Assembly (NCBI RefSeq): GCF_019933235.1
Contig: NZ_CP082945.1
Coordinates: 7,725,501-7,789,500 of the forward strand
DNA: 64,000 nt
From: Streptomyces angustmyceticus
GTDB taxonomy: Bacteria > Actinomycetota > Actinomycetes > Streptomycetales > Streptomycetaceae
Direction of reading: 5' to 3'
The notes beneath the pieces were generated by a model that saw nothing but the letters and a program-made list of their open reading frames with translations, was not told the origin of the DNA and did not search any database. A program made the translations under genes and the position numbers. Below are positions 44,142 through 52,070 of the stretch, piece by piece (position 1 is the stretch's first letter; the number at the start of each line of letters is the position of its first letter).

Positions 44142-45395
44142 TCAGTGCCGGGCGGCCAGATCCGCCACCGCTTCGGTCACGTGCATCGCCTGCGTGGCGT
44201 TGAGGCGGGGATCGCACAGCGACCGGTAGCCGATGGCCACATCGCGTTCGTTGTCAGGGCCGCCGGGGCCGACACACTCGGTCACCTGGTCGCCGGTGAC
44301 CTCCAGATGCACTCCACCGGGCCACTGGCCCGCGCGTCCCAGTACCTCGAAGAACCCGGTGAGTTCGTCGAGTACGTCCTTGGTGTGCCGGGTCTTGATC
44401 CCGTCGGAGGTGACGACTGTGTTGCCGTGCATGGGATCGCAGACCCAGGTCACCGGGTGGCCCGAACGGCGGGTCACCTCGACGAGCTCCGGAAGGCGTT
44501 CCCGGACCCGCCGCGCGCCGAGCCGGACGACCAGCGTGAGCCGCCCGGGCCGCCGGTCCGGATCGAGGCGCTCGCACAGCTCCAGCAGGTCCTCGCTGCG
44601 GATGCCGGCGCCGACCTTGCACGCGACCGGATTGATCACGGCCGACAGCAGGGCCACATGGGCCCAGTCGGGCTGCCTGGTCCGCTCGCCGATCCACGGC
44701 AGATGCGTCGAACCGGCGAACCACTCGCCGGTGACCGGGTCGAAACGGGTCAGGGGCTCCTCGTAGTCGAGTACCAGGGCCTCGTGGCTCGCCCACACGC
44801 GGTCCCGCCCCGTCGCGGCGTCGAGCCGGTGCAACCGGTCCAGCACCATACGAGCGGTCTGGTACGCGGCGAGCATACGAAAGGGATCGGCGCGCCTGCT
44901 TCGGGCGTCGGGCTCGGTGCCGTTGACCAGCAGGCCACGGAAGATCGGCAACACCGTCCCGTCCACCGTCTCCACGGGCTGCGACCGGGGTTTGGCGAAC
45001 TGTCCCGCCACCCGCCCGACGGCCACCGCGGGAAGCTTCAGCCGGGCCGTGACGGCGTCGGCCATCCTGCCGATCAGCCGGTGATCGCTCTCGGCGCCGC
45101 GCACCGCGTGCCTGCCGAAGGGCTCCGCACAGGCCCCCGCCTGCAGCAGGAATGCCTCGCCGCGCTGCACCTGGGCCATGCGGACGAGCAGGTCTCTGGT
45201 CTCGTCGGCGCCGACCAGGGCCGGCAGGGCCGACAGCCGTCGGCGGACGGCGAGTGCGGTGACCGGGTCCGGCCAGTCGGGCTGTTGGGCGGCGGGCGGG
45301 GAGCCGGCGGTGGGCGACGTCTTTAACGTGGTCCTTTCCCGTGCATGGGACCGTTGTTCTCCGATGCGGGTCGAGATCGGCATAAGGCGTGCCAC
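44142..45395 (-). CDS. Class II (plant-type) DAHP synthase
   Basis: A 417-residue type II 3-deoxy-D-arabino-heptulosonate 7-phosphate synthase, the first shikimate enzyme. It has the metal Cys in LQAGACAE, the phosphate-binding FAKPRS, the CDPMHGNT motif and GIKTR. It is shorter than housekeeping class II enzymes (about 450-460), as PhzC-type copies in secondary clusters are. A dedicated copy raises chorismate supply for PabAB and possibly MqnA. GTG 45395 is used because AGGAAGAGGGG lies at ideal distance; ATG 45383 is the alternative. It heads the aminobenzoate operon. Confidence 0.92.
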   Translation of the reverse strand: MARLMPISTRIGEQRSHARERTTLKTSPTAGSPPAAQQPDWPDPVTALAVRRRLSALPALVGADETRDLLVRMAQVQRGEAFLLQAGACAEPFGRHAVRGAESDHRLIGRMADAVTARLKLPAVAVGRVAGQFAKPRSQPVETVDGTVLPIFRGLLVNGTEPDARSRRADPFRMLAAYQTARMVLDRLHRLDAATGRDRVWASHEALVLDYEEPLTRFDPVTGEWFAGSTHLPWIGERTRQPDWAHVALLSAVINPVACKVGAGIRSEDLLELCERLDPDRRPGRLTLVVRLGARRVRERLPELVEVTRRSGHPVTWVCDPMHGNTVVTSDGIKTRHTKDVLDELTGFFEVLGRAGQWPGGVHLEVTGDQVTECVGPGGPDNERDVAIGYRSLCDPRLNATQAMHVTEAVADLAARH

Positions 45396-45758
45396 TATTC
45401 CCCTCTTCCTGCGTTTGAGCCTTGTGACGCAGGCCAAGATTATTTGAACATCCCGTTCAATACGGATTCAAGTAGGTACCTTGAGGTACGCGAAAGGCCG
45501 CGAGAGGCTTCACGTACGGGCGCGCATTGTGGGCGCGGGCACGCGTTAAAGGCCCGGTGACCTCCCAACCTGGTACTGGTACCACCTGGTTCGGCCAGGT
45601 CCACGCACCTTGAGGTACGTAGTTGTGCGGCTTCGCTCACGCAGGGTACTTTCCTCAGGTATAGCGTCCGCAATTGCGGAATTCCCGGTCGTGCGCAGGC
45701 CATCGCTCACATGGCGTTCCGAGGCCGGCGACCAGCGAACTTTTCAGGAGGACGGCAG
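45396..45758. promoter_or_regulatory. Divergent control region between the aminobenzoate and amidotransferase operons
   Basis: No gene is seen in 363 bases. Several symmetric elements stand out. TTGAAC-ATCCC-GTTCAA is at 45444-45460. GTACCT-TG-AGGTAC is at 45476-45489. A second copy of its right half, ACCTTGAGGTACG, is at 45608-45620. A GGTACTGGTACC-type stretch lies near 45570, and a possible -10 TATAGC near 45660. The spacing suggests that one regulator controls both operons. Confidence 0.5.
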
Positions 45759-47594
45759 ATGTGCGGTGTTGCCGGATGGGTCAGTTTTCGCCAGGACCTC
45801 TCGCACGAGGAGAACATTCTCGCGGGAATGACCAACTCCATGACCTGCCGCGGCCCCGACGCTTCCGGGCAGTGGCTGTCGAGGCACGCCGCCCTCGGGC
45901 ACCGCCGGCTGTCGATCATCGATCTGCCCGGTGGGACACAGCCCATGACGGTGGATACGCCCGGTGGCCCCGTCACCATGAGCTACAGCGGCGAGACCTA
46001 CAATTTCGTCGAGCTGCGCGATGAACTGCGCAAGCGCGGACACACATTCCGCACCAGGAGCGACACCGAGGTCGTGCTGCGCGGATACCTCGAATGGGGT
46101 GCCGCAATCGCGGAACGCATGGTGGGAATGTGCGCCATCGCGATATGGGATTCCCGGTACGAGCGGCTCACTCTGATCAGGGACCGCATGGGTACCAAGC
46201 CCATGCACTACTCCCGGACCAAGGACGGCCTGCTCTTCGGGTCCGAGCCCAAGGCGATTCTCGCGCATCCTGACGCCAAGCCGGTCGTGGACATGGAGGG
46301 AATGCGTCAGCTCTTCAGCTTCTTCACCTCGTCCGAGAACGCGGTGTGGGCCGGCATGAAGGTGATGACGCCCGGGACGGTCATCGAGTTCGACCGCAAC
46401 GGACTGCGCGAGCACACCTACTGGCAGCTGTCCGCCGAGGAGCACACCGACGACCTGGACACGACGGTGGCCCGGGTGCGGCAGATGGTCGAAGACAACG
46501 TGCGGCACGAGCTGGTCGCCGATGTGCCGCTGGGCCTGCTGCTCTCCGGCGGCCTCGACTCCAGTGCCCTGGCGGGAATCGCCAGCCGGCACCTGACCGC
46601 CAAGGGGGACCGGGCCCGCACCTTCTCGGTGGACTTCCCCGGCCAGAGCGAGAACTTCCAGCCCCACGAGATGGCCGACTCCGCCGACGCGCCCTACGCC
46701 AAGGAGATGGCCGCGCACATCGGTTCCGAGCACCACGACATCGTGCTCGACCACCGCCGGCTGTCCGACCCCGACCTCCGGCGGTCCGTGGTGGCGGCCT
46801 GGGACCTGCCCTGGGGCATGGGCGATATCAACGGCTCGATGTACCTGCTGTTCAAGGCCGTACGCGAGCATGTGACCGTGGCGCTCAGCGGCGAGGCCGC
46901 CGACGAGATCTTCGCCGGCCACGTCTGGCACCAGTCGAAGGCCGCGCGGTACGGCGGCACCTTCCCGTGGCACACCACCTGGCTCAAGCGGGTCGACTGC
47001 TCCGCCTACCTGACCGGCGAGTTCAACGCGGCGCTCGACTCCGACGCCTACACGGCCGACCGCTTCCAGGAGGCAACCGCACGGGTCCCGTACCTGGACG
47101 GCGAGGACGAGGAACAGCGCATGTACCGGCGGTCCCTCCACCTGGGGCTGAACCACTTCATGCGGGTGCTGGAGGACCGCGTCGACCGGATGGCGATGGC
47201 GGTGGGCCTGGAGACCCGGGTGCCGTTCTGCGACTACCGCCTGGCCCAGTACCTGTACAACGTGCCGTGGACGATGCAGACCTTCGACGGCAGGGAGAAG
47301 AGCCTGCTGCGCGCTTCCGTCAAGGACGTGGTGACCCCGTCCGTGGTGGAGCGCCGCAAGAGCCCCTACCCGTCCACCCAGGACACGCTGTACGTCGGCG
47401 CGCTGCAGGAGCAGGTCAAGATCCTGCTGAAGGAGCCGAGCAGCCCGGTGTTCGACCTGTTCGACCGGAGCAAGCTCGCCGAGGCGGCCGAGCTGTCGCC
47501 GCAGCAGATCGCCGGCGCCCCGCGCGCGGCTTTCGAGAAGGCCCTGGACCTGGCTGTGTGGTTCGAGATCCGTAACCCGGAACTGCGGTACTGA
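45759..47594 (+). CDS. asnB: Asparagine synthetase B-type glutamine-dependent amidotransferase
   Basis: A 611-residue enzyme. Cys2 (MCGVAGW) is the glutaminase nucleophile, in an N-terminal Ntn domain of about 200 residues. The synthetase domain has the ATP loop LLLSGGLDSSA near residue 263 and SGEAADEIF. It activates a carboxylate with ATP and amidates it with ammonia from glutamine. In clusters such enzymes often make a primary amide on a natural product rather than asparagine. It heads the operon with a methyltransferase and an AurF-like oxygenase, and it has a very strong CAGGAGG ribosome site. Confidence 0.93.
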   Translation: MCGVAGWVSFRQDLSHEENILAGMTNSMTCRGPDASGQWLSRHAALGHRRLSIIDLPGGTQPMTVDTPGGPVTMSYSGETYNFVELRDELRKRGHTFRTRSDTEVVLRGYLEWGAAIAERMVGMCAIAIWDSRYERLTLIRDRMGTKPMHYSRTKDGLLFGSEPKAILAHPDAKPVVDMEGMRQLFSFFTSSENAVWAGMKVMTPGTVIEFDRNGLREHTYWQLSAEEHTDDLDTTVARVRQMVEDNVRHELVADVPLGLLLSGGLDSSALAGIASRHLTAKGDRARTFSVDFPGQSENFQPHEMADSADAPYAKEMAAHIGSEHHDIVLDHRRLSDPDLRRSVVAAWDLPWGMGDINGSMYLLFKAVREHVTVALSGEAADEIFAGHVWHQSKAARYGGTFPWHTTWLKRVDCSAYLTGEFNAALDSDAYTADRFQEATARVPYLDGEDEEQRMYRRSLHLGLNHFMRVLEDRVDRMAMAVGLETRVPFCDYRLAQYLYNVPWTMQTFDGREKSLLRASVKDVVTPSVVERRKSPYPSTQDTLYVGALQEQVKILLKEPSSPVFDLFDRSKLAEAAELSPQQIAGAPRAAFEKALDLAVWFEIRNPELRY

Positions 47595-47609
47595 CCCTAC
47601 GGAGGAGCA

Positions 47610-48311
47610 GTGAGCGACGAGCTCAGTCTGACCCGGGGCTACAACCTGCTCCGGATGAACGCGGACACCGAGAACCGTGATTCCACCTTCACCTTGAGCG
47701 GCCGCGAATACGAGCTGCTGGAAGGGGTTTTCGCGCCGACCCTCTGCCCGTCCACGGAAATCTACGCGGACTGGCTTCCCTACCCTGCGGGCGGCAGCTT
47801 CCTGGAGATCGGGGCGGGAGCCGGCGTGATCTCCGTGACCGCGGCCCTCAGTGGTTGTGCCCGGGTGACCGCGCTGGACATCAACGAGCGGGCCGTGGAG
47901 AACACCGGACGGAACGTGGCGCGGCACGGCGTCGCCGACCGGGTGCAGGTGCTGCACAGCGACATGTACTCCGCACTGGACCGCCACGCACGCTTCGACC
48001 TGGTGTTCTGGAGCTCCAGCTTCATCGAGCCGTCGACGGGCTTCGCGCACGAGACGCCCCTGCACCACGCGATATTCGACCCCGGATACGCCATGCACAA
48101 GGAGTTCCTGCGGTCGGCGGCCGGCCATCTCGAACCAGGCGGCAGGCTCCTGCTCGGCTACAGCAACATGGGAAATCGCAAGCTGCTCGCCGAGGCGGCC
48201 GACAGCGCGGGACTGCGGTTCGAGCAGTTGCACGCGGCACCGCACCCTCAGCTCGCCGATGTCGAATACCAGTTGCTCGAGTTTCATGCGGCAGATCGGC
48301 CTGGGAGCTGA
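47610..48311 (+). CDS. Class I SAM-dependent methyltransferase (PrmC/HemK-like)
   Basis: A 233-residue methyltransferase with SAM motif I FLEIGAGAGVIS and the acidic motif II TALDINERAVENT, the pattern of PrmC/HemK-like enzymes. The NPPY motif that binds a planar amide in that family is replaced by WSSSF, so it should act on a different atom or substrate. The start is GTG 47610, with GGAGGAG upstream. It is 15 bases after the amidotransferase and 27 before the AurF-like gene. Methylation of an amide, hydroxylamine or carboxyl group made by its neighbours is possible. Confidence 0.88.
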   Translation: MSDELSLTRGYNLLRMNADTENRDSTFTLSGREYELLEGVFAPTLCPSTEIYADWLPYPAGGSFLEIGAGAGVISVTAALSGCARVTALDINERAVENTGRNVARHGVADRVQVLHSDMYSALDRHARFDLVFWSSSFIEPSTGFAHETPLHHAIFDPGYAMHKEFLRSAAGHLEPGGRLLLGYSNMGNRKLLAEAADSAGLRFEQLHAAPHPQLADVEYQLLEFHAADRPGS

Positions 48312-48338
48312 CAACAGAATGGAGACGGGGCGGGTCCA

Positions 48339-49280
48339 GTGAACCGAACAGAAGAATCCGGCTACCGCTCACTGTTCAAACAGTGGGACAGCCGGTCCTG
48401 GGTGCGGTCGAAACCGCGCAGGAACGGAGCGTTCGCGAGCGGTTTGCACTACTTTTCCCCTGACCTGTGCCCGCTGCTCGCCCACCCCGAGGTCCGGGCA
48501 GCCCCGGCACAGGTCCGGGAGGAGATCCTGGTGCACTCCCTCTACGTGTACCTGGAGTTCACCGTTCAGCTGGAACTGGGGCCGGTGAACGAGACCTGTC
48601 TCCTGCTGCACTCACCGGACTTCTGCCCGTGGCTGCCCGCGGCGATGAAGGAAGACCTCCTGCGCATCTACACCGACGAGGCAGCGCACGCGGAGATGTC
48701 GCACACCCTGCTGGCCACGGTCCGGGACCACACCGGTGTGGAACCGGTTCTCCACCGGCCGTACTTCCTGCAGGAACTCTCCCGTCTGTACGCGGCGGAA
48801 CTTCCGGTGTACCGGCCCCTGGTGAAGCTGTTCTTCTCCATCGTGTCCGAGACGCTGATCACCGGAAGTCTCACCAAGCTGCCGAAGGATCCCTCGGTGC
48901 AGCAGGCGGTACGGGAACTGGCCGCCGACCACGCGACGGACGAGGGCCTGCACCACGCCTACTTCCGGCGTCTGTTCAAGTCGCTGTGGCCGAAGATGCC
49001 GGCTCCGCTCCAGACCAAGATCGGAGCCCTGCTGCCCGAGATCATCCTGGCGTTCCTGCGACCGGACGAAGCCGCGATGACACGCACGCTCGCCGGCTAC
49101 CCCGAGATCTTCGAAGACCCGGCGCGCGTGGTGGCCGAGACCGTGGAACTGCCACGGGTCCGCGGAAGCCTGGTCGACAACGCGGCCCCCACACTGAGAA
49201 TGCTGGCCCAGGAAGGTGTGTTCTCCGACCCGGTGATCTCCGCAGCGTTCGACAAGCACGGTCTGCGCCAGCACGCATGA
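48339..49280 (+). CDS. AurF-like di-iron N-oxygenase
   Basis: A 313-residue helical protein of the p-aminobenzoate N-oxygenase AurF family. The iron ligands are visible: Glu in LYVYLEF, Glu and His in TDEAAHAE, Glu in VSETL, and His, Glu and His in ADHATDEGLHH. AurF oxidises 4-aminobenzoate to hydroxylamino- and nitro-benzoate; other members act on other aryl amines. With a 4-aminobenzoate operon 3 kb away, an aryl N-oxygenation (hydroxylamine, nitro or azoxy precursor) is the best guess. GTG 48339 is the start. Confidence 0.9.
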   Translation: MNRTEESGYRSLFKQWDSRSWVRSKPRRNGAFASGLHYFSPDLCPLLAHPEVRAAPAQVREEILVHSLYVYLEFTVQLELGPVNETCLLLHSPDFCPWLPAAMKEDLLRIYTDEAAHAEMSHTLLATVRDHTGVEPVLHRPYFLQELSRLYAAELPVYRPLVKLFFSIVSETLITGSLTKLPKDPSVQQAVRELAADHATDEGLHHAYFRRLFKSLWPKMPAPLQTKIGALLPEIILAFLRPDEAAMTRTLAGYPEIFEDPARVVAETVELPRVRGSLVDNAAPTLRMLAQEGVFSDPVISAAFDKHGLRQHA

Positions 49281-49298
49281 CCCATCGGCCTCGGGCGT

Positions 49299-49324
49299 GC
49301 GGAGGGGGACAGGTGCCCCTCCGC
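49299..49324 (+). terminator. Hairpin between the AurF-like gene and a small gene
   Basis: GCGGAGGGG at 49299-49307 pairs with CCCCTCCGC at 49316-49324 across eight bases. It lies 18 bases after the AurF-like stop and may end or reduce transcription into the next gene. Confidence 0.5.
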
Positions 49325-49371
49325 GCCGGCAGGCACGTCGCCGTCCCGACCCGCAGAGGCAGGAGACCGTG

Positions 49372-49899
49372 GTGATCAACGACTACATACTCGCCCTACT
49401 GTCCGCACCCCCCGCGAATCCCATGGAGTTCGCCGACGGACAGCCGGCGCTGTGGATGGACAACTTGCGCAAGTGGCTCGACCGCGCGGCCGAACTCGAC
49501 CACAGCTTCCGCTTCGACGAACCCGTACCGGACCAGGACAACCGACGGCTCCGTCTGAGGACCCGTCTGCCCCTCGCGTCCACCACGGACTTCGTGATCC
49601 ACACGTCGGCCGGCTTCGACCGGCCCGGCCCCTCGTGGGCCGGTCCGGCGGATTGTGACCTCGTGGTCCACTTCCTGTGCATGACGGACCGGCCCGCCGC
49701 GCCGCAGTCCCCGCCGCGGGAGGACCCCTGCACGCCGTGGGCCGGTCGCGAGGGCCTCCTCGTCGTGGAGCCCCGGTGGGCGGCAGCCGTGCTCATGGCG
49801 CATGAGGCCCCGTTGTTCTGGGGTGCGTCAGCACGCGAGGAGAGCAAATCGCTGCTGGACAGCCCGCGTTCCGGCGCCGGCGGGGCGGGCGGCGCGTGA
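49372..49899 (+). CDS. Hypothetical protein
   Basis: A 175-residue protein from GTG 49372, with AGGAG six bases upstream. I do not recognise the family. It is acidic, Trp-rich (LWMDNLRKWLDRA near the N terminus), has no membrane segment, and ends in a low-complexity Gly/Ala tail. Codon bias supports it as a real gene. It follows the AurF-like gene by 91 bases, with a hairpin between, so it may be a weakly expressed member of that operon. Confidence 0.6.
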   Translation: MINDYILALLSAPPANPMEFADGQPALWMDNLRKWLDRAAELDHSFRFDEPVPDQDNRRLRLRTRLPLASTTDFVIHTSAGFDRPGPSWAGPADCDLVVHFLCMTDRPAAPQSPPREDPCTPWAGREGLLVVEPRWAAAVLMAHEAPLFWGASAREESKSLLDSPRSGAGGAGGA

Positions 49900-50358
49900 A
49901 GCGCGACCGTCCCCCTTCTTGACGGCCAGCCGCACCGCATCCCGCTTGCTCGGCCGCACGGGTCGGCCACCTCGCCTGCTCCCGGGCCTGTAGGGACAGC
50001 TCCCGCATCTGCGCGAACGAAGGTGCGCCGGCACGGCCCCTCCCGACCCGGCGCGATGAACTCCGCAAGCGCCGGACCATTCCCGCCTTCTCCCGCGGGC
50101 GCCCGGCAGCACTCGGCAGCAAAGGACGGGAAAACCCTGCCGTGTCATCGAGGAGAGAGCTTCGCTCCGCCTCTCCCCTTCGAGCACTTCGCGGCCCGCT
50201 GGAACCCCGCCGAACTCCACGGCGTCTTAGTCTCTTTGGCCCGCTATCGCACCCGCTGGCGACACGTCAAGAAAGCGCGCTCATGATCGTGTTACAGGCT
50301 CTGAGGAGGTGATAACGTTCCGAACTGTCGGGGGATTCTTCACACTTGGAGCAGGGTC
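49900..50358. promoter_or_regulatory. Intergenic region upstream of the LuxR-type regulator
   Basis: No gene is convincing in 459 bases. The last 120 bases are less GC-rich. A possible promoter is GTTACA (50291-50296), 16 bases, TAACGT (50313-50318), about 40 bases before the regulator start. AGGAGGTGAT at 50304-50313 matches the ideal ribosome-binding sequence, but no start codon follows at the right distance. Confidence 0.35.
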
Positions 50359-51618
50359 ATGCAAGTTTACCCTCATCGTATCCTTCCCGAGGCACGCCAT
50401 ACTGCGCCTGTGGATTGTCCCACCTGGCGGTGCATGCAGTCGTCGATGGAGAAATGGGCCGACGGCCAGCCCAGACAAGCATTAAATCTGGCCCGGGAAG
50501 CCGCACGCCGTGGAATTCACTGCACATCCGGTCCGGATGTCCCACTGCAGGCCCATATATGGATGGCCAGACTGGCCATTACCCTGCGTCAAAACAGTGA
50601 AGCCGAACGTAGTATTGCGGCCGCTGAGCGTTCCGCTGCGCTTTCCGGTAATCACCATCACCAAGCCGTTCTGGAACTTCTCCGAGCGGCTTTGAACTGG
50701 AACCGGGGACGCGTTTCCACGGCGCTCGAACAGGCGCAGGCCGTCCTGGCGGCTCCTGAGGAGACGTCGAAGAGCTGGAAACCGTACGCCCGTGTCCTCC
50801 TGGCCCTGGGCGCACTGAGACGGGCGGACCTGGGCACCGCCGGCGCGTATGTACGGCAGGCCGCGATGGACTGGGCACTCGGGAACACCTACGGCCCGGC
50901 CTGTGCGTGGATGGTGGTGCAGACAACCGAGGCGGAACACGGGGCGGAGGCGGCCGCTCCGCTGGTGGAGCAGGTCATCTCGCCGGGCCAGGACCGCGAA
51001 AGACTCCTGCTGGCGGACCCGGCGGCCGCGGCGTGGCTGACCCGCTTCATGGTGCGCCGCGACGGGAGAAGCGCCGAAGAGATCGCGGTCACCGCCCGGG
51101 CGCTCGCCACGCGGAGCGGGAACATGCCCGCGCTGGAGGCAGCCGCCCGCCACGCCGAGGGGCTCGTCCGCCGCAGTGCCGCGGATCTGCTCTTCGCCGC
51201 CGACCATCACCCCGACCCATGGGCCGCCGCCTCCGCCAGGGAGGACCTCGGAGTGCTGCTCGCCGCACAAGGGGCCTCGCAGCAGGCCATCACGGTGCTG
51301 GAACACGCCGCGACCGGGTACTTCACCGCGCAGTCCCCCCGGGACGTGGCCCGGCTCAAACGCCGGCTCCACCGGCTCGGCCGCACCCGCGACCAGGCGG
51401 ACCGGCCCGAGGAGCCCGGCACGGGAATCCTCGGGCTGACGAAGACCGAGACCGCTGTGGCCGAGCTGGTCGCGCTCGGACTCTCCAACGCGCAGGCCGC
51501 CCAGAGGTTATTCATTTCCCGGCACACCGTGGCCCATCACCTGCGCAGCATCTTCAAGAAGCTCCGCATATCGTCCCGTGTCGAGCTTGCCCGAACCTGG
51601 ATGGAAAGCTGCAGATAG
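50359..51618 (+). CDS. LuxR-family regulator with two TTA codons
   Basis: A 419-residue regulator. The C-terminal 55 residues form a LuxR/GerE helix-turn-helix, around LSNAQAAQRLFISRHTVAHH. The rest is helical and TPR-like, resembling the tail part of LAL regulators, but there is no ATP-binding P-loop, so it is a small form. It has in-frame Leu TTA codons at 50482-50484 and 51508-51510, so its translation should depend on the bldA tRNA and be delayed to late growth. Its place at the edge of the PKS genes makes it a candidate pathway activator. Confidence 0.9.
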   Translation: MQVYPHRILPEARHTAPVDCPTWRCMQSSMEKWADGQPRQALNLAREAARRGIHCTSGPDVPLQAHIWMARLAITLRQNSEAERSIAAAERSAALSGNHHHQAVLELLRAALNWNRGRVSTALEQAQAVLAAPEETSKSWKPYARVLLALGALRRADLGTAGAYVRQAAMDWALGNTYGPACAWMVVQTTEAEHGAEAAAPLVEQVISPGQDRERLLLADPAAAAWLTRFMVRRDGRSAEEIAVTARALATRSGNMPALEAAARHAEGLVRRSAADLLFAADHHPDPWAAASAREDLGVLLAAQGASQQAITVLEHAATGYFTAQSPRDVARLKRRLHRLGRTRDQADRPEEPGTGILGLTKTETAVAELVALGLSNAQAAQRLFISRHTVAHHLRSIFKKLRISSRVELARTWMESCR

Positions 51619-51650
51619 AAACCCGGGAGCGGCGCTCCAGCGCCAGCACC

Positions 51651-52070
51651 CTACTCTCGCATGAATTCCATCTCCCGCTTCGTCCAGTCGAAGTCGCTCC
51701 GCGCATCGACTATTTTCTGCTCGTGCTCGTCAAGCCATTCCCGGACGCCGCCCACGAGTTGCAGCAGAGTCATTCCCAGCTCGGTCAGTTCATATCCGAC
51801 CAATCTTCCGGTGGCATTCTTCGACGCAGTGAGGGGGCCTCTGACGTACCCGTCGCGCTGCAGCTTGTGAAGCGTCTCGATGAGCACCTTGTGGTTGATT
51901 CCCTCAAGGCGGCGGGTGAGTTCGTTGAACCGGCGCCTACCACCGTCTAATTCGGACATGACCTCAAGTGACCACCTTCCCGAAAGGGTACACAGGACTT
52001 CCTTGATGGGAATCTCCGTGCCGTTCTGCATCGGCGTTGATTCATGGATTGACTGTGTCACTGGGATCAC
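51651..52070 (-). CDS. HxlR-family winged-helix regulator
   Basis: A 139-residue protein with the HxlR winged helix, around LSGRWSLEVMSEL and FNELTRRLEGINHKVL. Its GTG start at 52070 overlaps the stop of the terminal PKS gene (GTGA), so it is translated as the last gene of the PKS operon. HxlR proteins often sense aromatic or electrophilic compounds. Feedback control by the PKS product is a possible role. ATG 52031 is a shorter alternative start. It converges on the LuxR-type gene, 32 bases apart. Confidence 0.88.
   Translation of the reverse strand: MIPVTQSIHESTPMQNGTEIPIKEVLCTLSGRWSLEVMSELDGGRRRFNELTRRLEGINHKVLIETLHKLQRDGYVRGPLTASKNATGRLVGYELTELGMTLLQLVGGVREWLDEHEQKIVDARSDFDWTKREMEFMRE

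Noticed and set aside
50304..50340. Leader peptide after an ideal ribosome-binding sequence upstream of the LuxR gene
   Set aside because: No ATG, GTG or TTG lies 5-12 bases downstream of AGGAGGTGAT. The GTG inside it is too close to the site and not in frame with the regulator.
51619..51650. Terminator between the convergent LuxR and HxlR genes
   Set aside because: Only a five-base stem (GGAGC-GGC-GCTCC) is visible in 32 bases, too weak to call.
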